Below are positions 22,515 to 34,138 of a DNA stretch of 64,000 nt, piece by piece (positions within the stretch are counted from its first letter, which is position 1; each line of letters starts with the position of its first letter). This DNA is from Pollenia angustigena. Lineage: Eukaryota; Arthropoda; Insecta; Diptera; Polleniidae. A program made the translations under genes and the position numbers. The DNA is taken from assembly GCA_930367215.1 (NCBI GenBank), contig OV884060.1, positions 207,765,253 through 207,829,252 of the forward strand. Direction: 5' to 3'. The notes under the pieces were generated by a model, which ran no database searches, was not told the DNA's origin, and worked only from the letters and a program-made list of their open reading frames with translations.

Positions 22515-22718
22515 CAGTGATAACCACTCCATAGACTCGCGAGCCAGTCAATAATCGTATTTTTCACACAGACACGGTCGGCAATTCACATGTATATAAC
22601 AACTTTGTTCGTTTCAAAACATGAGACTATCATCAGTCTCTGCGACCGCACACAAGCACATAATATCTTTGTGTGCGTGCGTTCGGGGCTTTCATAGTTC
22701 GGGGCTTGTTTATCACTG
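22515..22718. mobile_element. 204-bp hAT MITE, copy 1
   Basis: The termini are CAGTGATAACCA and TTATCACTG, flanked by the perfect 8-bp TSD TCCTAAAA (22507-22514 and 22719-22726). It is about 97% identical to the copy at 57804-58007. It has no coding capacity. It sits just before the end of the DINE-1-like element. Confidence 0.95.
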
Positions 22719-22799
22719 TCCTAAAAAATTCGAATTGTCGGTGGAGGGTATCAAAGATTCGGCACAGCCGAATAAAGCACTCTAACATGTTTCTTCTCA

Positions 22800-23339
22800 T
22801 AACTCATATTTATTAAATCTGCATATGTTACAATATGTACTTATAATAATTAATCAAATCTAAATCTAATTCTTAAGTTTGCATCCAACCAATGCCGGAC
22901 GTTAATTTTCCTAATCACGTTTCCCGTTCATAGGTGTCTAGCGCTCCTCGAACTGCAGTCATACGTGCTGCAGTATCTCATCTCTTTGGGAATTTCATTT
23001 AAAACAAAACCTTGTTTTTTGTAAATTTGCTTAAACATTGTTAATTGAATCGCACAAGATGAAGAAAAAGGATAACATTCAATACTTAAAAAGTTTTCAT
23101 AAAAATAACAAAAGAATTTACCTTAAAATTAAATAAAAAACTAAAAATTTGTTTGGCCATTGATGAACAAAAAAAAACAATTAATTTTATTCAAATTAAA
23201 AAAAATTAGTTTTAAAGTTTTTCTTGGGATTCAAAAATTAATTAACAAGGTTTCGTTAAACTGAAATTTATTGTTGGTGTTTTATCTGTTTTATTTAAAT
23301 TCGCTATGAGAAAGACTGCAACAAAAATTGGTCTTTTTA
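22800..23339. other. A+T-rich DNA, no gene seen
   Basis: A short, more balanced patch near 22890-22985 (minus strand gives MTAVRGALDTYERET) stands out but has stops and no identified family. The rest is poly(A/T)-rich. Confidence 0.35.
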
Positions 23340-23851
23340 ATGAGATTAAAATTGTATTTCAAAAAAGTACTTTTAAAAAAAAATTTTAGTAAAAAGTATT
23401 TTTTCGAAAAAGTGTTTTTTTATAAAAAGTATCTAAAAATGGATAATTTATTAAAAACAAGATATTTATTTCTTCAAAAACGATAAATTTTGAAAAAGTG
23501 TATTTTTTTAAATAAATTTATCAAAAATAGTTTAAAAAAGTACTTTTTTGCAAACAAATATGTACATACTGTTTGTCTTTAAAAAAAAAAAAAAATTTTT
23601 TTTTTAAAAAGTACCTTTTTTAAAACGGTACTTCCTAAAAAAGAATCTTTTTGGTAAGTACTTTTTGAAAAATGTTTATGTTCTTTTATTATTATTTTTT
23701 AATTAAGTATATTTTATTTGAAAAAAGTGTCCTTTTCCTTGAAGTATCTTTTTGGAAAAAGTACCTTATCTTGTAAACCGTACTTTCCTCATAAGTATTT
23801 TTGCTTTTTTTAAACATAAATACTTTTTTAAAAAAGTACTTTTTGGAAAAC

Positions 23852-24441
23852 TTTACTGTTCTGACAACCGCAAGATTTAAAATCGCAAAGCGCCAGATTT
23901 ATTTAATGATGTTTTTAAACTCTTTCCTTCTTGTTTCCTTGAACATACTTTTGCAACTTAAAGTTGCCAAACTTCTTGCGATTGCGATTTAAAGGTGTTA
24001 TCAGACGGGATGTATTTTACATATGTACTGGCAAATTTTCCATCTGTAAAAGTTGTACACATCGTGTGATACATATGAAACTTTGCATGTGTAAAATACA
24101 TGTGGAAATACATATGTAACTTTTTCGATTAGAACATGCTCTATTTTCCTGTGGCAAACATAAACCAAACAGCTGGTTTGTTTTGAAACGTAAACAAAAG
24201 TCAGCTTTTGTTTACATTTATAGGTTATGTCATAAGGAAAAACATAAGCAGGTGTGATAGCAAAAATTATGAATCGTATGTAAAATGGAAATTTTGACAT
24301 ACATACGGAATTACATATGGGTAAGAAAAGTGACAGTACATATGTAAAATACATCTCGTCTGATAGCACCCTAAATAACACCGATTATGAGTTTTCAAGT
24401 CAGAATCGCAAATGCTAAGCGTTTTGTGATTGTCAGAACAT
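23852..24441. mobile_element. TIR element, split by a Harbinger-type MITE
   Basis: The left end is CTGTTCTGACAACCGCAAG and the right end TTTGTGATTGTCAGAACA, inverted with few mismatches. The internal phrase AAATCGCAAAGCG (23879) is mirrored at 24400-24420. The MITE at 23993-24371 sits in its middle. Confidence 0.6.
23993..24371. mobile_element. PIF/Harbinger-type MITE (TSD TAA), 379 bp
   Basis: The left end AGGTGTTATCAGACGGGATG matches the right end CATCTCGTCTGATAGCACCC in inversion, and the match extends over TATTTTACATATGTACTG. TAA flanks both sides (23990-23992 and 24372-24374). ACATATG and TGTAAA motifs fill the interior. The 126-codon minus-strand ORF over it is not bounded by the element and is not a credible gene. 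Confidence 0.75.
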
Positions 24442-25259
24442 GCCAGTATATATTTTTAAATTTATGCATATTTTTAAATAAGAACCCGTTTTTTAAAAGT
24501 ATCTTTTTGAAAAAGTACTTTTTTAAAAAATACCTTTCTGAAAAAGTACCTTAAAAGAAGTAACATTTCTTACAAAAATTTTTGCATAAATTTTAACAAA
24601 TTATATTAGTTAAAAAAGTTTCTTTATTAAAAAAAGTATTTTCTTTGAAAATAGTACTTCTTAAACAAAGAACTTAAAAAAAATTTATTGTATATGTACT
24701 ATGTACCAAACAAGTATTTTTAAAGAATATGTTTGAAAAGAAATATATTTTTTTAATAATGCTTAAAAAAAATCGTTTCTTACATAAAATAAATAATTTT
24801 TTTAATAAAAGAAATATTTTTCTTAATAAAAGAAATCTTATTTTGAATAAAAAAATAATTTTTTTTTTATTTGAAAGAAATCCTCTTTCTTAAAAGTATT
24901 TTTTTTAAATAAAAATACATGTTTTGAAAGAAGTACTTTTTAGAAAGTACCTGTTTAAAAAAAAATTCAGTTAAAAAGTACTTTTTAGGGAAGTTTTTAA
25001 TTTTTGAAAATTTATTTTATTAACAATTAAAATTTAAAGTACCTTGTCAAAAATACTATAAAAAAGGACTTTTACTTTGTAGAAAAATATTATTTGAAAT
25101 TACTTTTTAAAAAAAGTATTATTTAAAGTTGCTTTATAGAAAAGTATCATACAAAAGTACTTTGCTTAAAAGCATTTTTAAAAAGTTTTACTAAGAAATA
25201 ACTCCTAAAAGTAACTAAAAGATCAGCTTCTCAAAAAAGTACCAACATTAAAAAAAGGC

Positions 25260-26560
25260 AATTCACACATTTGTATTAATTTGGTACAAGTACAGTTTTT
25301 CTAATTACTCGCTTAATTTAAATGTTTGCTTAATCAATTATTATTTTTTTTTCCTCAAACTTACAAAAAGCAACTAAATTAACAACTAAATTTGGCAATT
25401 TGACAAATCGTTTTCTAAAATTCATCACAAACAGCTGAACCAACTAATTGCTTGTCAACTGTTAAATAAATGTAGAAAATCGCCTTAAATAACGAAAGAT
25501 ATTCAGTTACTTGGCAATAAATGCATCATTGCATTTATATAGTTAATTTATTTATTTAGTTAAAAGAAAAACAAAATTATAGAATAAAATGAAAACACCA
25601 TTTTCACTTGAGTTTTCCATACGTTACAACGTGTTGCATATAGAATTTATTTTTTAACGACTCAGTGACCACATGAGGTTTTAAATCGTTTGTTTCTGTT
25701 TCTTGCAGTTGTAACTAACTGATCATTGTGTTTCTTGATGGCACTTTGGTTGTTGTTTCTTAGTGTCTTTTTGTTCTCAAATGTTGTCGTTCCATGTTTG
25801 TAAAAAGTATTTTTTTTTTTTTTTGTTTTACTTAAAAGTTGTATTTGCCGCTTTTTAGTGGTCTATAAATATTGTTAAATGACTGTTAAAGCGTTTAATT
25901 GTTTACCCCCCATTGATTTTCCAAGCCATAAATATAGTTGGTTTGTTAGTTCCTTCAAAAGGTTTGCTCGTTGGCTACAGTGTTGGCCCAAAAAGGCCCA
26001 ATAACCAATTGAAACAAAAACATACAGATAAACAACCGATACTATTTATATCTAACGATACGATACGGTTTCAATCGAAACCATAGTCTGTAAGAGAGGG
26101 ACAGAAGCAAAAAATGAATGGATTGACGGACGGACGGACGGACGGACGAATGGAAAAATTGTAATAGAAGAAAAAATCTTTTCAAAACTCATAACAAACG
26201 AACTGTTATGTAAACTTAATAGAAAAAAAATCTCGTAGAAATTATGTTGGGCAACAAATGTTTGAAAAGTTTATATATTAAAATATACACTCAACGAAAT
26301 TTCGTAGGTAATACAAACAAACTTTTCGGAAGGTCCATAAGAAACTAATTAAAATCTTTTTTATTCAAATCCAAAGAAGCCTTCTTCATAACAACAAGTT
26401 ATATTTAAAAGTTTCGTAGCTTTATTAGTTTGAATAATTTTTATTTAAATGAACTAAACCATTTTAATTAGAAATATATTTTAGTAAATGCTGTTAATTT
26501 TAAAAATATTTTTTAAATAAGACTTAACAAAATTTTTTTAAATCAACAAAAATGTAAATT
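25260..26560. other. A+T-rich DNA, no gene seen
   Basis: A (GGAC)n microsatellite lies at about 26126-26148. The rest has T- and A-rich stretches only. Confidence 0.4.
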
Positions 26561-27494
26561 AAACAAGTTAGAGTGCTATATTCGGCTGTGCCGAATCTTT
26601 GATACCCTCCACCGACAGTTCGAATGTTTAAGGGCTAATATCTGTATGATGTTATTATTATCTTGAACTGTGACGATTTGTTATTAATTATGGTTTTAGG
26701 GGACAAACTGTTTTCCGGTAGTAGGGTTTATATGGGGTCTAGGGTAAATTATGGACCGATCATTTCGAAATTTCACAGCGTCATTTCTAGTCCTTTAAAA
26801 CTGTGACGTACCAATTTCTGTTATGATAGCATTATTAATTATGGTTTTAGGTGTACTAAACTGTTTTCCGGGAGTAGGGCTTCTATGGGGCCTAGGGTAA
26901 ACTATGTACCGATATTCACGAAATTTCACAGTGTTATTTCTAGTCCTATAAAACTGGGACGAGCCAAAATTTGTTATGATTGCATTTTTTTACGGTTTAA
27001 GGCGTACTAAACTGTTTTTCGGTAGTAGGGTTTATATGGGGCCTAAGGTAAATTATGGACCGATCGTCACGAAATTTCACAGTGTTATTTCTAGTCCTAT
27101 AAAACTGTGACGAGCCAAAATTTGTTATGATTGCATTTTTTTACGGTTTAAGGCGTACTAAACTGTTTTCCGGTAGTAGTGTTTATATGGGGCTTAGGGT
27201 AAATTATGGACGGATCTTCACGAAATTTAACAGCGCGATTTCCAGTCAAATAGAACAAATTTTTGCAAAATCTTATCTCATTCCGTGCTTGTTCCAGCAT
27301 TAATGTTATTTTTTGTAACAAAATTATCAATTTTTTTTTTTTTGGTGGTGGTTCCACATTTTGATTCATAGCTCTGGTCCTACTGAACCGATTTTGCTGG
27401 ATTTCAATCCCAAACTGCTTAGGATAACTACAAGCAATTTGGCACCAAGTTTGTTCATTTCTTTTGAGTTGTTCGAAAGTGAGCGTGTTTTCAA

Positions 27495-27513
27495 CAGACG
27501 GACAGACAGACAG

Positions 27514-27572
<59 letters not shown>
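27495..27572. repeat. Expanded (GACA)n microsatellite within DINE-1-like copy
   Basis: About 19 tetramer units of GACA with two GACG variants, reading as GTCT/GTCC on the other strand. Other copies in this window have only about eight units at the same place. Confidence 0.95.
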
Positions 27573-27593
27573 TGACTAAATCAACTTAGAATA

Positions 27594-28869
27594 GAGCATT
27601 TCCATTTTATTTCACCGGTAAATTTCTCGATCGTGTCCGATTTCAATAAAATTTGGTGAGTGTGTAAAGTAGTATATGTGTGTAAGAAAAATGATTTTTT
27701 TTTTTTTTTTTTTTTTGAAAACTGTGGCAAATTCAAAAAAAAACAAAAAAATTTTTTCTTTAAAGATTGATCAAATAGCTATCTAAGCTGCTTGGGACAA
27801 ATTTTGCTAACCCCAATTGGTAATAAGTTACATGGATGTGAAAGAACACCTATATGGCCAAAATTTCAAACTTTGACCCCCCCAAACTCAGAAACTTTTT
27901 GACCGATCTTGTTGAAAATTTGTGTCTAAACTACTATTCAATAGGACTAACGTTGGTGCAAATTTCATCCACATCGAAAGACATCGATTTCAAAATTAGT
28001 TCACTTGACATTAAATCCCTCTTTTATATATATAAAACGTATATAAAATGTTTGGAATTTTGTTGTTATTTTCTTAATTATTTTCTCAAATATTAATTTT
28101 AGCAAAAAACTTTCTTCGAGGCTAATGTTGTCGACTAGAAGAGCTAAAATATTGCCATATATCATGTTCTTGTAAAATGTTGTTTTTAAGAGATAGTCAT
28201 ATGCAAACAAATTACATTTGAATAAATGGCTTGATGGCAAACTTTGAGGGGCGGACGCCCCCCCTAAAACACAACTTATCGCTACGAAATTTTTTTGTAT
28301 TTTTTTTTACATAAAACTGAACCGATTTGGGGGGGGAGAATATAAGAAATAAAAAAAAAAAAGTTCTCCATACAACTAACGGCCACGCTAATGTATATTG
28401 TAGTAACTACATAGCTCTATATATCTTGAAAAGTTTAAGTGCTACCACTCTAAAATTTTCAGGGTGGTTAGAGAACATATGTGGCTATTTGCATAAAAAA
28501 AATTAAAAAAATTAAAGGGGGTAATCATTTCAAAAATTTAATTTTAAATTTTTTTTTATTTTTTTTTTTTATAAAAAAGTTTTTTTTTTATTTTTTTTTT
28601 TTAATTTCTAAACCCCTATTTTTATACCATTCTTATGTAAAAAGAATTTTTTTAATATCTTTTACACAACAAAAGTTATGAACTTTAGAGTGAGGTCGCT
28701 AACCCAAAATTTTCAGTTATTCAAAGGTATAGTGTTGCCACAGTTTTCAAAAAAAAAAAAAAAAAAAATCATTTTTCTTACACACATATACTACTTTACA
28801 CACTCACCAAATTTTATTGAAATCGGACACGAGCGAGAAATTTACCGGTGAAATAAAATGGAAATGCTC
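27594..28869. mobile_element. 1.28-kb TIR element with about 130-bp TIRs
   Basis: The left arm starts GAGCATTTCCATTTTATTTC and runs through TTTACCGG..., TCGTGTCCGATTTCAATAAA and GTGTGTAAAGTAGTATATG to a T-run and GAAAACTGTGGCAA. The right arm is its near-perfect complement ending GAAATGCTC. AATA flanks both ends (possible 4-bp TSD). The interior has no intact ORF. A fragment of the interior recurs at 4945-5400. Confidence 0.85.
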
Positions 28870-28999
28870 AATATATATACTTTATGGGGTCTGAGATGAA
28901 TAATAAAAAAGTTTCACACGGAATGACAAACTTAGTATACCCTTTTCACAACTAATTGTAGTGGAGGGTATAAAAATAATAAAAATAATAAATAAAAAA

Positions 29000-29429
29000 A
29001 ATTCAATTAAAATTTAAATAAAAAAGAAAATTATCAAGACAAGAAACAAATATTTTATTCAAATCCAAATAATTCTTCTACGTATCAGCAACAATTTATT
29101 TAAACCAATCAAAACTTTTTAATTAAAAATATATATTTTTTTAAATTTGGCTGATTTAAAAAAAAGTTTATAAAAAATTTAATATAATGTTTTGTCAAGT
29201 TAATAAAATGTTTAATTAAAACCGTAGTACCCAACGTAATTAAATTTTTCAACAATTATTGTGTTAATTAATAATTTAAAAATTTAATCAAGTAAATTAA
29301 ACGTTTGCTCAAGTCAATTAAACTTTTAATTGATGCTATTTATATGATAACTAGTGCAATTTTAATTAATTTTTTAATTAATATCACAAATTTTTTAATT
29401 GAAATCAATTTTTATATTTTTTCTGTGTA
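29000..29429. mobile_element. A+T-rich TIR element (ACAGAAAAAA family), left end unclear
   Basis: The right end is ATTTTTTCTGTGT. The interior has AAATTTAATCAAGTAAATTA and AATTAATTTTTTAATTAA palindromes as in the 33893 copy. The left border cannot be placed with confidence. Confidence 0.5.
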
Positions 29430-29689
29430 TTAAAAATCAATCAACATTTTTAAGAGAATTTAGTTTGAATAAATTTTTGATAATTTCTTTAATTTGATTA
29501 ATTTTTTTTTTTAAAGGTTAAAAACGAATAATAGCCGATTTCACCAATTTTATGCTTAAAATTCGTTTTGCATGTATATTAAAAAATAATTTAATATTTA
29601 ATTAGAATTGGTGAAATTGGCCATAAGAATTTCTTTTATTACTATCGTACACTAAATCATAATCATTTTTTTTTTTTTTTTTTTCATAA

Positions 29690-30840
29690 ACCAGTTCACA
29701 AATGAAATCTTTAACGATCACGAAAACTTCGTTTACGTCATTGTTTCTTTAACATTTGTGAAACTCGGTTTTTTTAAAAAATTGCAACCATTTTGCTGAA
29801 GCTAGTTATATGCACGACCCCACCATGGATGCATGTAGTAATCTACAACATACGCAAATGATGAAACTGTTCTATCAAAATGGGTGTTTTGATTAGGCAA
29901 ATTTTTGCGAGCTTCACCAACTTAACGATCGCCATACTCATCCTGCTGAGAAGACTATTCGCACTGTGGTGGATAAATTTGAGTTTACTGGTTCAGTAAT
30001 CAATCCGCCGAACAGGTATTCGTTGAACAGATATTCGTTGACGAAACTCAAGATCTGCCGAAAACATCGCTGTTGTCTGTAAGTGTGCAGAAGAATCGAT
30101 GCAGTGGATTTCGCTTTGCTACAAGAAGTCGGCTTGTCGCAGACCACAATTTGGAGAATTTTGCTTCGCTACTTTGGCCCGCACTCGTACAAAATTCAAC
30201 TGAGCCAGGAGCTGAAGGTAAAAGATCACAAACAACGACGTGTACTTTTTAAATTGGCCCTGCAGCAGTCGAAAACTGACCCAAAACTTTTTCGATAAAT
30301 CATCTTCAGCGATGAGGCCTTATTTGGACGAATGGGTATGCCAACAAATAAAATTGTCTAATTTGGGACAATAACAATTCACAAAAGATCTAAGAGCTTT
30401 CAATGCATTCCGAAAAAAGGAATGTTTGGTTTGGATTTTGGGCTGACGGTATTCTTGGTCCATTTATTTGTGAGAACGACATTGGCCAGGCCAACACCTT
30501 CAGCGGCGAGCTCTAAACGTCGATAATTACTAACTTATTTTGGCGTAAATTGGATGCAACGGACACCAACGGCATATGGTTTCAACAGGACGTCACTATG
30601 TACCACACAGCTTCAGCGAGATCGTGCGATTTGACCCCGCTAGACATTTTGTGTCCGGTTTTCTTAGGCCGCAGGTCTATGCGACTACGCCACAAACCAA
30701 AGCGGGCCTCAAAGCCAACATAGCCCATGCCAACGGTGAAATTCAGCCTCATTAATGCGTCATTTGCACTATACAATATTCTAGACAAAATGGCATCGAA
30801 AGCCTTTTCAAACGAATAAAAAAATCTCGGTGATACGTAT
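29690..30840 (+). pseudogene. mariner transposase relic, heavily decayed
   Basis: The pieces in order are MMKLFYQNG, TIRTVVDKFEFTGSV, an HTH-containing open frame at 30083-30298 (LLQEVGLSQTTIWRIL, HSYKIQLSQELKV), IIFSDEALFGRMG (first catalytic D), then QQDVT and, after a deletion, RSCDLTPLD and PQVYATTP. Multiple frameshifts and stops exclude function. It is a different subfamily from the 10596 and 14450 copies because both HTH regions survive here. Confidence 0.85.
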
Positions 30841-32180
30841 CTTTTTAAACTTATTTGGATTATAAAATAGAAAGCACTTAATGAAAAACCCTTAATATTT
30901 TATTCAAAAGGACATTTTTCTCTAAACTTATCAAAACAGAATAAGGGTTTTCATGATAACGCTTAAAAGTATACAAGCTTTCTTAACATCCGAAAACCTT
31001 CGTTATGTTTGCATTGAAGAAACAATTTGTTATTTGATTTCTAATCCATTTGAAAAAATAACATTGTAATCTCCATTTTTCACCCTTTACCACTCGTTTT
31101 TAGTTCAGTGTATATTCAAGTATTTAACTAATATTCGAGCATCTATCTATCTATGTATGTATGTTCGAACTATCTTTCCATCTTGTTATCGACTTTATAT
31201 ACAATACCTAATAAATGTTATTTGTGACAATATCTATTTATCTTTAAGATGCAGTATTGGTAAAATATGTAGACATTTATGTAGGCTCATGTAAATACTT
31301 CTTGTACATATTCAAGTATTTTACAAAAAACTTACAACATCAACACAAAATACAACAACAGTTGGTTACTCTTCTCGTTAAATGATCCCATATTTAATGT
31401 CACATCAACTGTCATCCATTAGTTGCATGTATGTATTTTATTGATTGGCCCTTTTTTTTTTTTTTTTTGTTTGAAACTATTAAAAATGAAGGAAAACAGA
31501 TAAATGTGAAAAAGAAAAGATCGAAGAAGGTAACAGGTGTCTGGAGTTTAGGCCTTTTTATAACATACAAATATATTCTTACAGATATGTTTATTATGTA
31601 TACCTAAGAAATTATTTACATTAAAAAATGTAAACCAATGGGCATGATGGTGTTTTGGGGTTTCGTTTGACTAACAATATTGGAAAAAATGTGATCGTTA
31701 TCTTTTCAATTTTAATAAAAAAAACAAATAAAATAAATTTATTGATGTAGTATTTATAAAGCTAAAGAAAAATGGAACAATAAGGGGGTTCTCGCAAAGG
31801 AGCAGTGAAGTAAAAATCGCAAATTATTTTTTACTTTAAAAAAAGAAAAAAAGTAAATCTTTTTGGAGTCTTTATTTACACGATTTTTTTCGTTAACAAG
31901 TGTCTTGCGACACCTGTAAGAAATTATGAACAAAACTGGGGCATTGCTTTTGAAAGCTAAGAACTTAAAACTTTCAGAACTGTCTTATGTAAAAGCTGAT
32001 TTGACAGTTTTTTGGGTGTTTTAAGGTAAGAATTGTTTGTCAATTCATAATGAAGAGCAAAGTTTGCAAATCGCTTACATTTATTTTAAAAATCATAAGT
32101 AAATTTCATTAGAAAATTTTAATCGGTGACAAAGCACACTTTTGGTTGAATCACTTTGCTGCATTTGGAGCGATAATAAG
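30841..32180. other. A+T-rich DNA, no gene seen
   Basis: TCTATCTATCTATGTATGTATG near 31143 and a T-run near 31450 are simple repeats. No coding signal. Confidence 0.4.
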
Positions 32181-32184
32181 TCTG

Positions 32185-33473
32185 GAAATAATAAGAGGGG
32201 AAAAGAAACGAGTAGACAGATGCATGTACTGCAGGCCTGCCATACGCCCTGGTTTTTGACTACTTGTCCTGGTGTCCTGGTCCACTATGAAATTGTCCTG
32301 GTTTTTTTACAGGTCAAGATAGAAAATTTACTTTTTGCTGTTTTTAGTTGTTAGCAAAGGTTAAGATTTCTGTTATAACACTGCTAACATAAGGCAATTG
32401 TATAAACAACTATCTGGTGTTAACGTCGTTTAACTAAAAGTTTTCAATAAAATTAGATGAGAGTCAATTCTCTTCCAAATTTTGTTTCAACTAGTTGCTT
32501 TAAAAAGTTATACCGTGTTAACAACTTTTATAAGTAATCGAAAACCGATAACAAATTACTTTCTTTAAAATAGTCAATACACGTTTCAATTCAATTGCCA
32601 ACTGAGTCGGTTATTGTCCAAATCAAAGCGTGTATGGCTTTGTCAATTGATTAGTTTGACAGTTGTCAAGTTGGTTGAAGAAAAATCAAAAGATTTTGAT
32701 TTTTTCAAGTCTGCTCAATGTACTTAAGAAAGAAACTCGTTAAAGACTGAAACACTGGAGAGTAATATTCAATGTAAGTAACTATATCAAAGGCTGAAAT
32801 GAAGTTCTAGAAAAAGTGCAATCTTCTGAAAAGTATTAAAGTTTAGAACATTTTAAGCTCAACTTTTCATTATTTTTCATCGTTTTAATGTAAATGAATT
32901 ATAAGTTAATTTTTTTATATATGAGAAGTGATGTAACCCCAGACTTATTATTATGAGATGATGAGGAGTTAACACTACTCTTGCACTATAGTACTTGGTT
33001 GCAACGGCCCATCCAAAAACTATGTTTCTAGCACCATCTGTTTTGGATACAAACAGTCAACTGTCTATTCGACTATTGCACTGTTAAGAACAGTGCAAAG
33101 AACATATATTTCACCAAAACCGTAACCAAATAACCACTTCAGCGCTGATAGCCTCATATATTGTTGAAAAATAAAAATTGGATGGTTTTTACATATTGTT
33201 TATACATATGCATTAAAAAAATTTTTTTTGTTGGCGTAATTTGTTATCCATTTTTTCTATGTGTCCTGGTTGATAGGTTCAAACTTCTGGCAGCCCTAAT
33301 GTACTGTCTTTACGGTTTGCTTTTTCATTCGTTGTTTAATTTTGTTATTGTTTTCAATATCAGAAAAGCACATGTCGTTAACATGATTTGAATCATTTGA
33401 ACGCCAATTCATGTTCAAAGAAGAAAAAGGAAGAATCTTGTCAAAAAGACATGAGCCGTATGAACTCAGACTA
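32185..33473. mobile_element. Partial copy of the 282-bp MITE (TTCATACGG ends), split by a hAT
   Basis: Bases 32185-32231 and 33299-33473 together match 59830-60072, including GAGGGGAAAAGAAACGAGTA, TTCATTCGTTGTTTAATTTT and the right TIR AAGACATGAGCCGTATGAA. The left TIR is missing. Confidence 0.8.
32232..33298. mobile_element. hAT-type element, 1.07 kb, TSD ATGTACTG
   Basis: The left end CAGGCCTGCCA and right end TGGCAGCCCTA are inverted. The 8-bp TSD ATGTACTG is perfect (32224-32231 and 33299-33306). GTCCTGG recurs near both ends. No transposase motif was found, so it is non-autonomous or fully decayed. The 59.8-kb copy of the host MITE supplies the matching empty site. Confidence 0.9.
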
Positions 33474-33479
33474 ACTTTC

Positions 33480-33892
33480 AAGTCATGGTGGAAAATCCAT
33501 TACATCCCTAAAAACTCAATGTTTGATGAACTTTAAGTATAAATTAGACGTGACATAACCGTAATCGTACAAAACAGCTGTTTGCACCAGCCTTATAGAC
33601 AACACTGTATTTGATTATAGGTGACTTACTATAACGACATAACCATGGCCATACAAACCAATTGAATCTTGGTTTCTATGATCATCGTTACTGCTATGGC
33701 GTTTTGTTTAAGTCACGGTTAATTGGACCTTTCTGAATCATTCAATCGATGGAATCATTGGTCCATATGTATGACTTCGTTCTCAGCGAGGGAAAGGCAG
33801 GCCAACTAAATTCGCAAAAGAGTCGGCTAGCCCCCCACCCCGTTATTGTGATCCGCTAGTCGGAAGTATTTACCTATGTCTAGGCTGGTGTC
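33480..33892. other. Mixed DNA with a possible short mariner scrap
   Basis: The plus strand at 33746-33768 reads DGIIGPYV, a mariner-like phrase, but nothing else supports it. The rest is unrecognised. Confidence 0.3.
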
Positions 33893-34138
33893 ATACAAAG
33901 AAAAAAATAAAATGTATTTCAATTAAAAAAATTTGTTATATTAATTAAAAACTTAATTAAACAAATTAATGGTATCAATTAAATAATTTTTGATATTAAA
34001 AACATTTTTTGCAATAATGTTGTTAATCCATATTAGTAAACGTTTAATTCACTTGATTAAATTTTAAATTAACATTGATTTTATTTTTGATTAATGGTTT
34101 AATTGAAAAGAAAATTGGCGAGAATTTTTTCTGTGTAG
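33893..34138. mobile_element. A+T-rich TIR element (ACAGAAAAAA family), 246 bp
   Basis: Begins ACAAAGAAAAAAATAAAATG and ends GAATTTTTTCTGTGT. The internal AATTAAAAACTTAATTAA and GTTTAATTCACTTGATTAA are shared with the 29.2, 36.3 and 54.8 kb copies. Confidence 0.7.

Larger units (their letters stand above)
17636..22795 (+). mobile_element. mini-me/DINE-1-like element split by three insertions
   Basis: The left end TATACCCTCCACCACGATTA (17639), a (GTCY)n block at 17774-17808 and about 150-bp tandem units (near 18070-18560) run into the hAT at 18702. The sequence resumes at 20189-20218, again at 22201-22514 and finally at 22719-22795. It ends with GGTGGAGGGTAT, the ATTCGGCACAGCCGAAT hairpin and CACTCTAAC. 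Each junction carries a target duplication of the insertion, so the host element is older than all three guests. Confidence 0.85.
23340..25250. repeat. Long degenerate AAAGTACTTTTT tract
   Basis: GTAC flanked by A- and T-runs recurs dozens of times in either phase, making a self-complementary low-complexity tract broken only by the TIR elements at about 23852-24441. The unit length is irregular. Shorter tracts of the same type lie at 10292-10595 and 16285-16680. ORFs here are artefacts. Confidence 0.75.
26563..28975 (-). mobile_element. mini-me/DINE-1-like element, split by a 1.28-kb TIR element
   Basis: Reverse-complement order: CAAGTTAGAGTGCTA, the ATTCGGCTGTGCCGAAT hairpin, ATACCCTCCACCGACAG, four tandem units of about 153 bp (26630-27250) and an expanded (GACA)n tract. 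After the insertion at 27594-28869 it resumes with ATATATATACTTTATGGGG and AACGGAATGACAAACTTAG, ending TGGAGGGTATAAAAAT. Open frames over the tandem units are non-genic. Confidence 0.85.

Noticed and set aside
17636..22795. Typical autonomous Helitron
   Set aside because: No Rep/helicase coding sequence is present, and the conserved end extends past the CTAA after the hairpin, so only a Helentron/DINE-1-like non-autonomous label is justified.
22885..22985. Balanced-composition patch that might be an exon
   Set aside because: All frames have stops within about 30 codons and no family was recognised.
24001..24381. 126-codon minus-strand ORF
   Set aside because: It coincides with a Harbinger-type MITE from TIR to TIR, has low-complexity composition and no motif.
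27148..27573. 141-codon minus-strand ORF starting with a repeated SVCL pattern
   Set aside because: It is the translated (GACA)n microsatellite plus tandem units of the DINE-1-like element; the reading frame has no relation to a gene.
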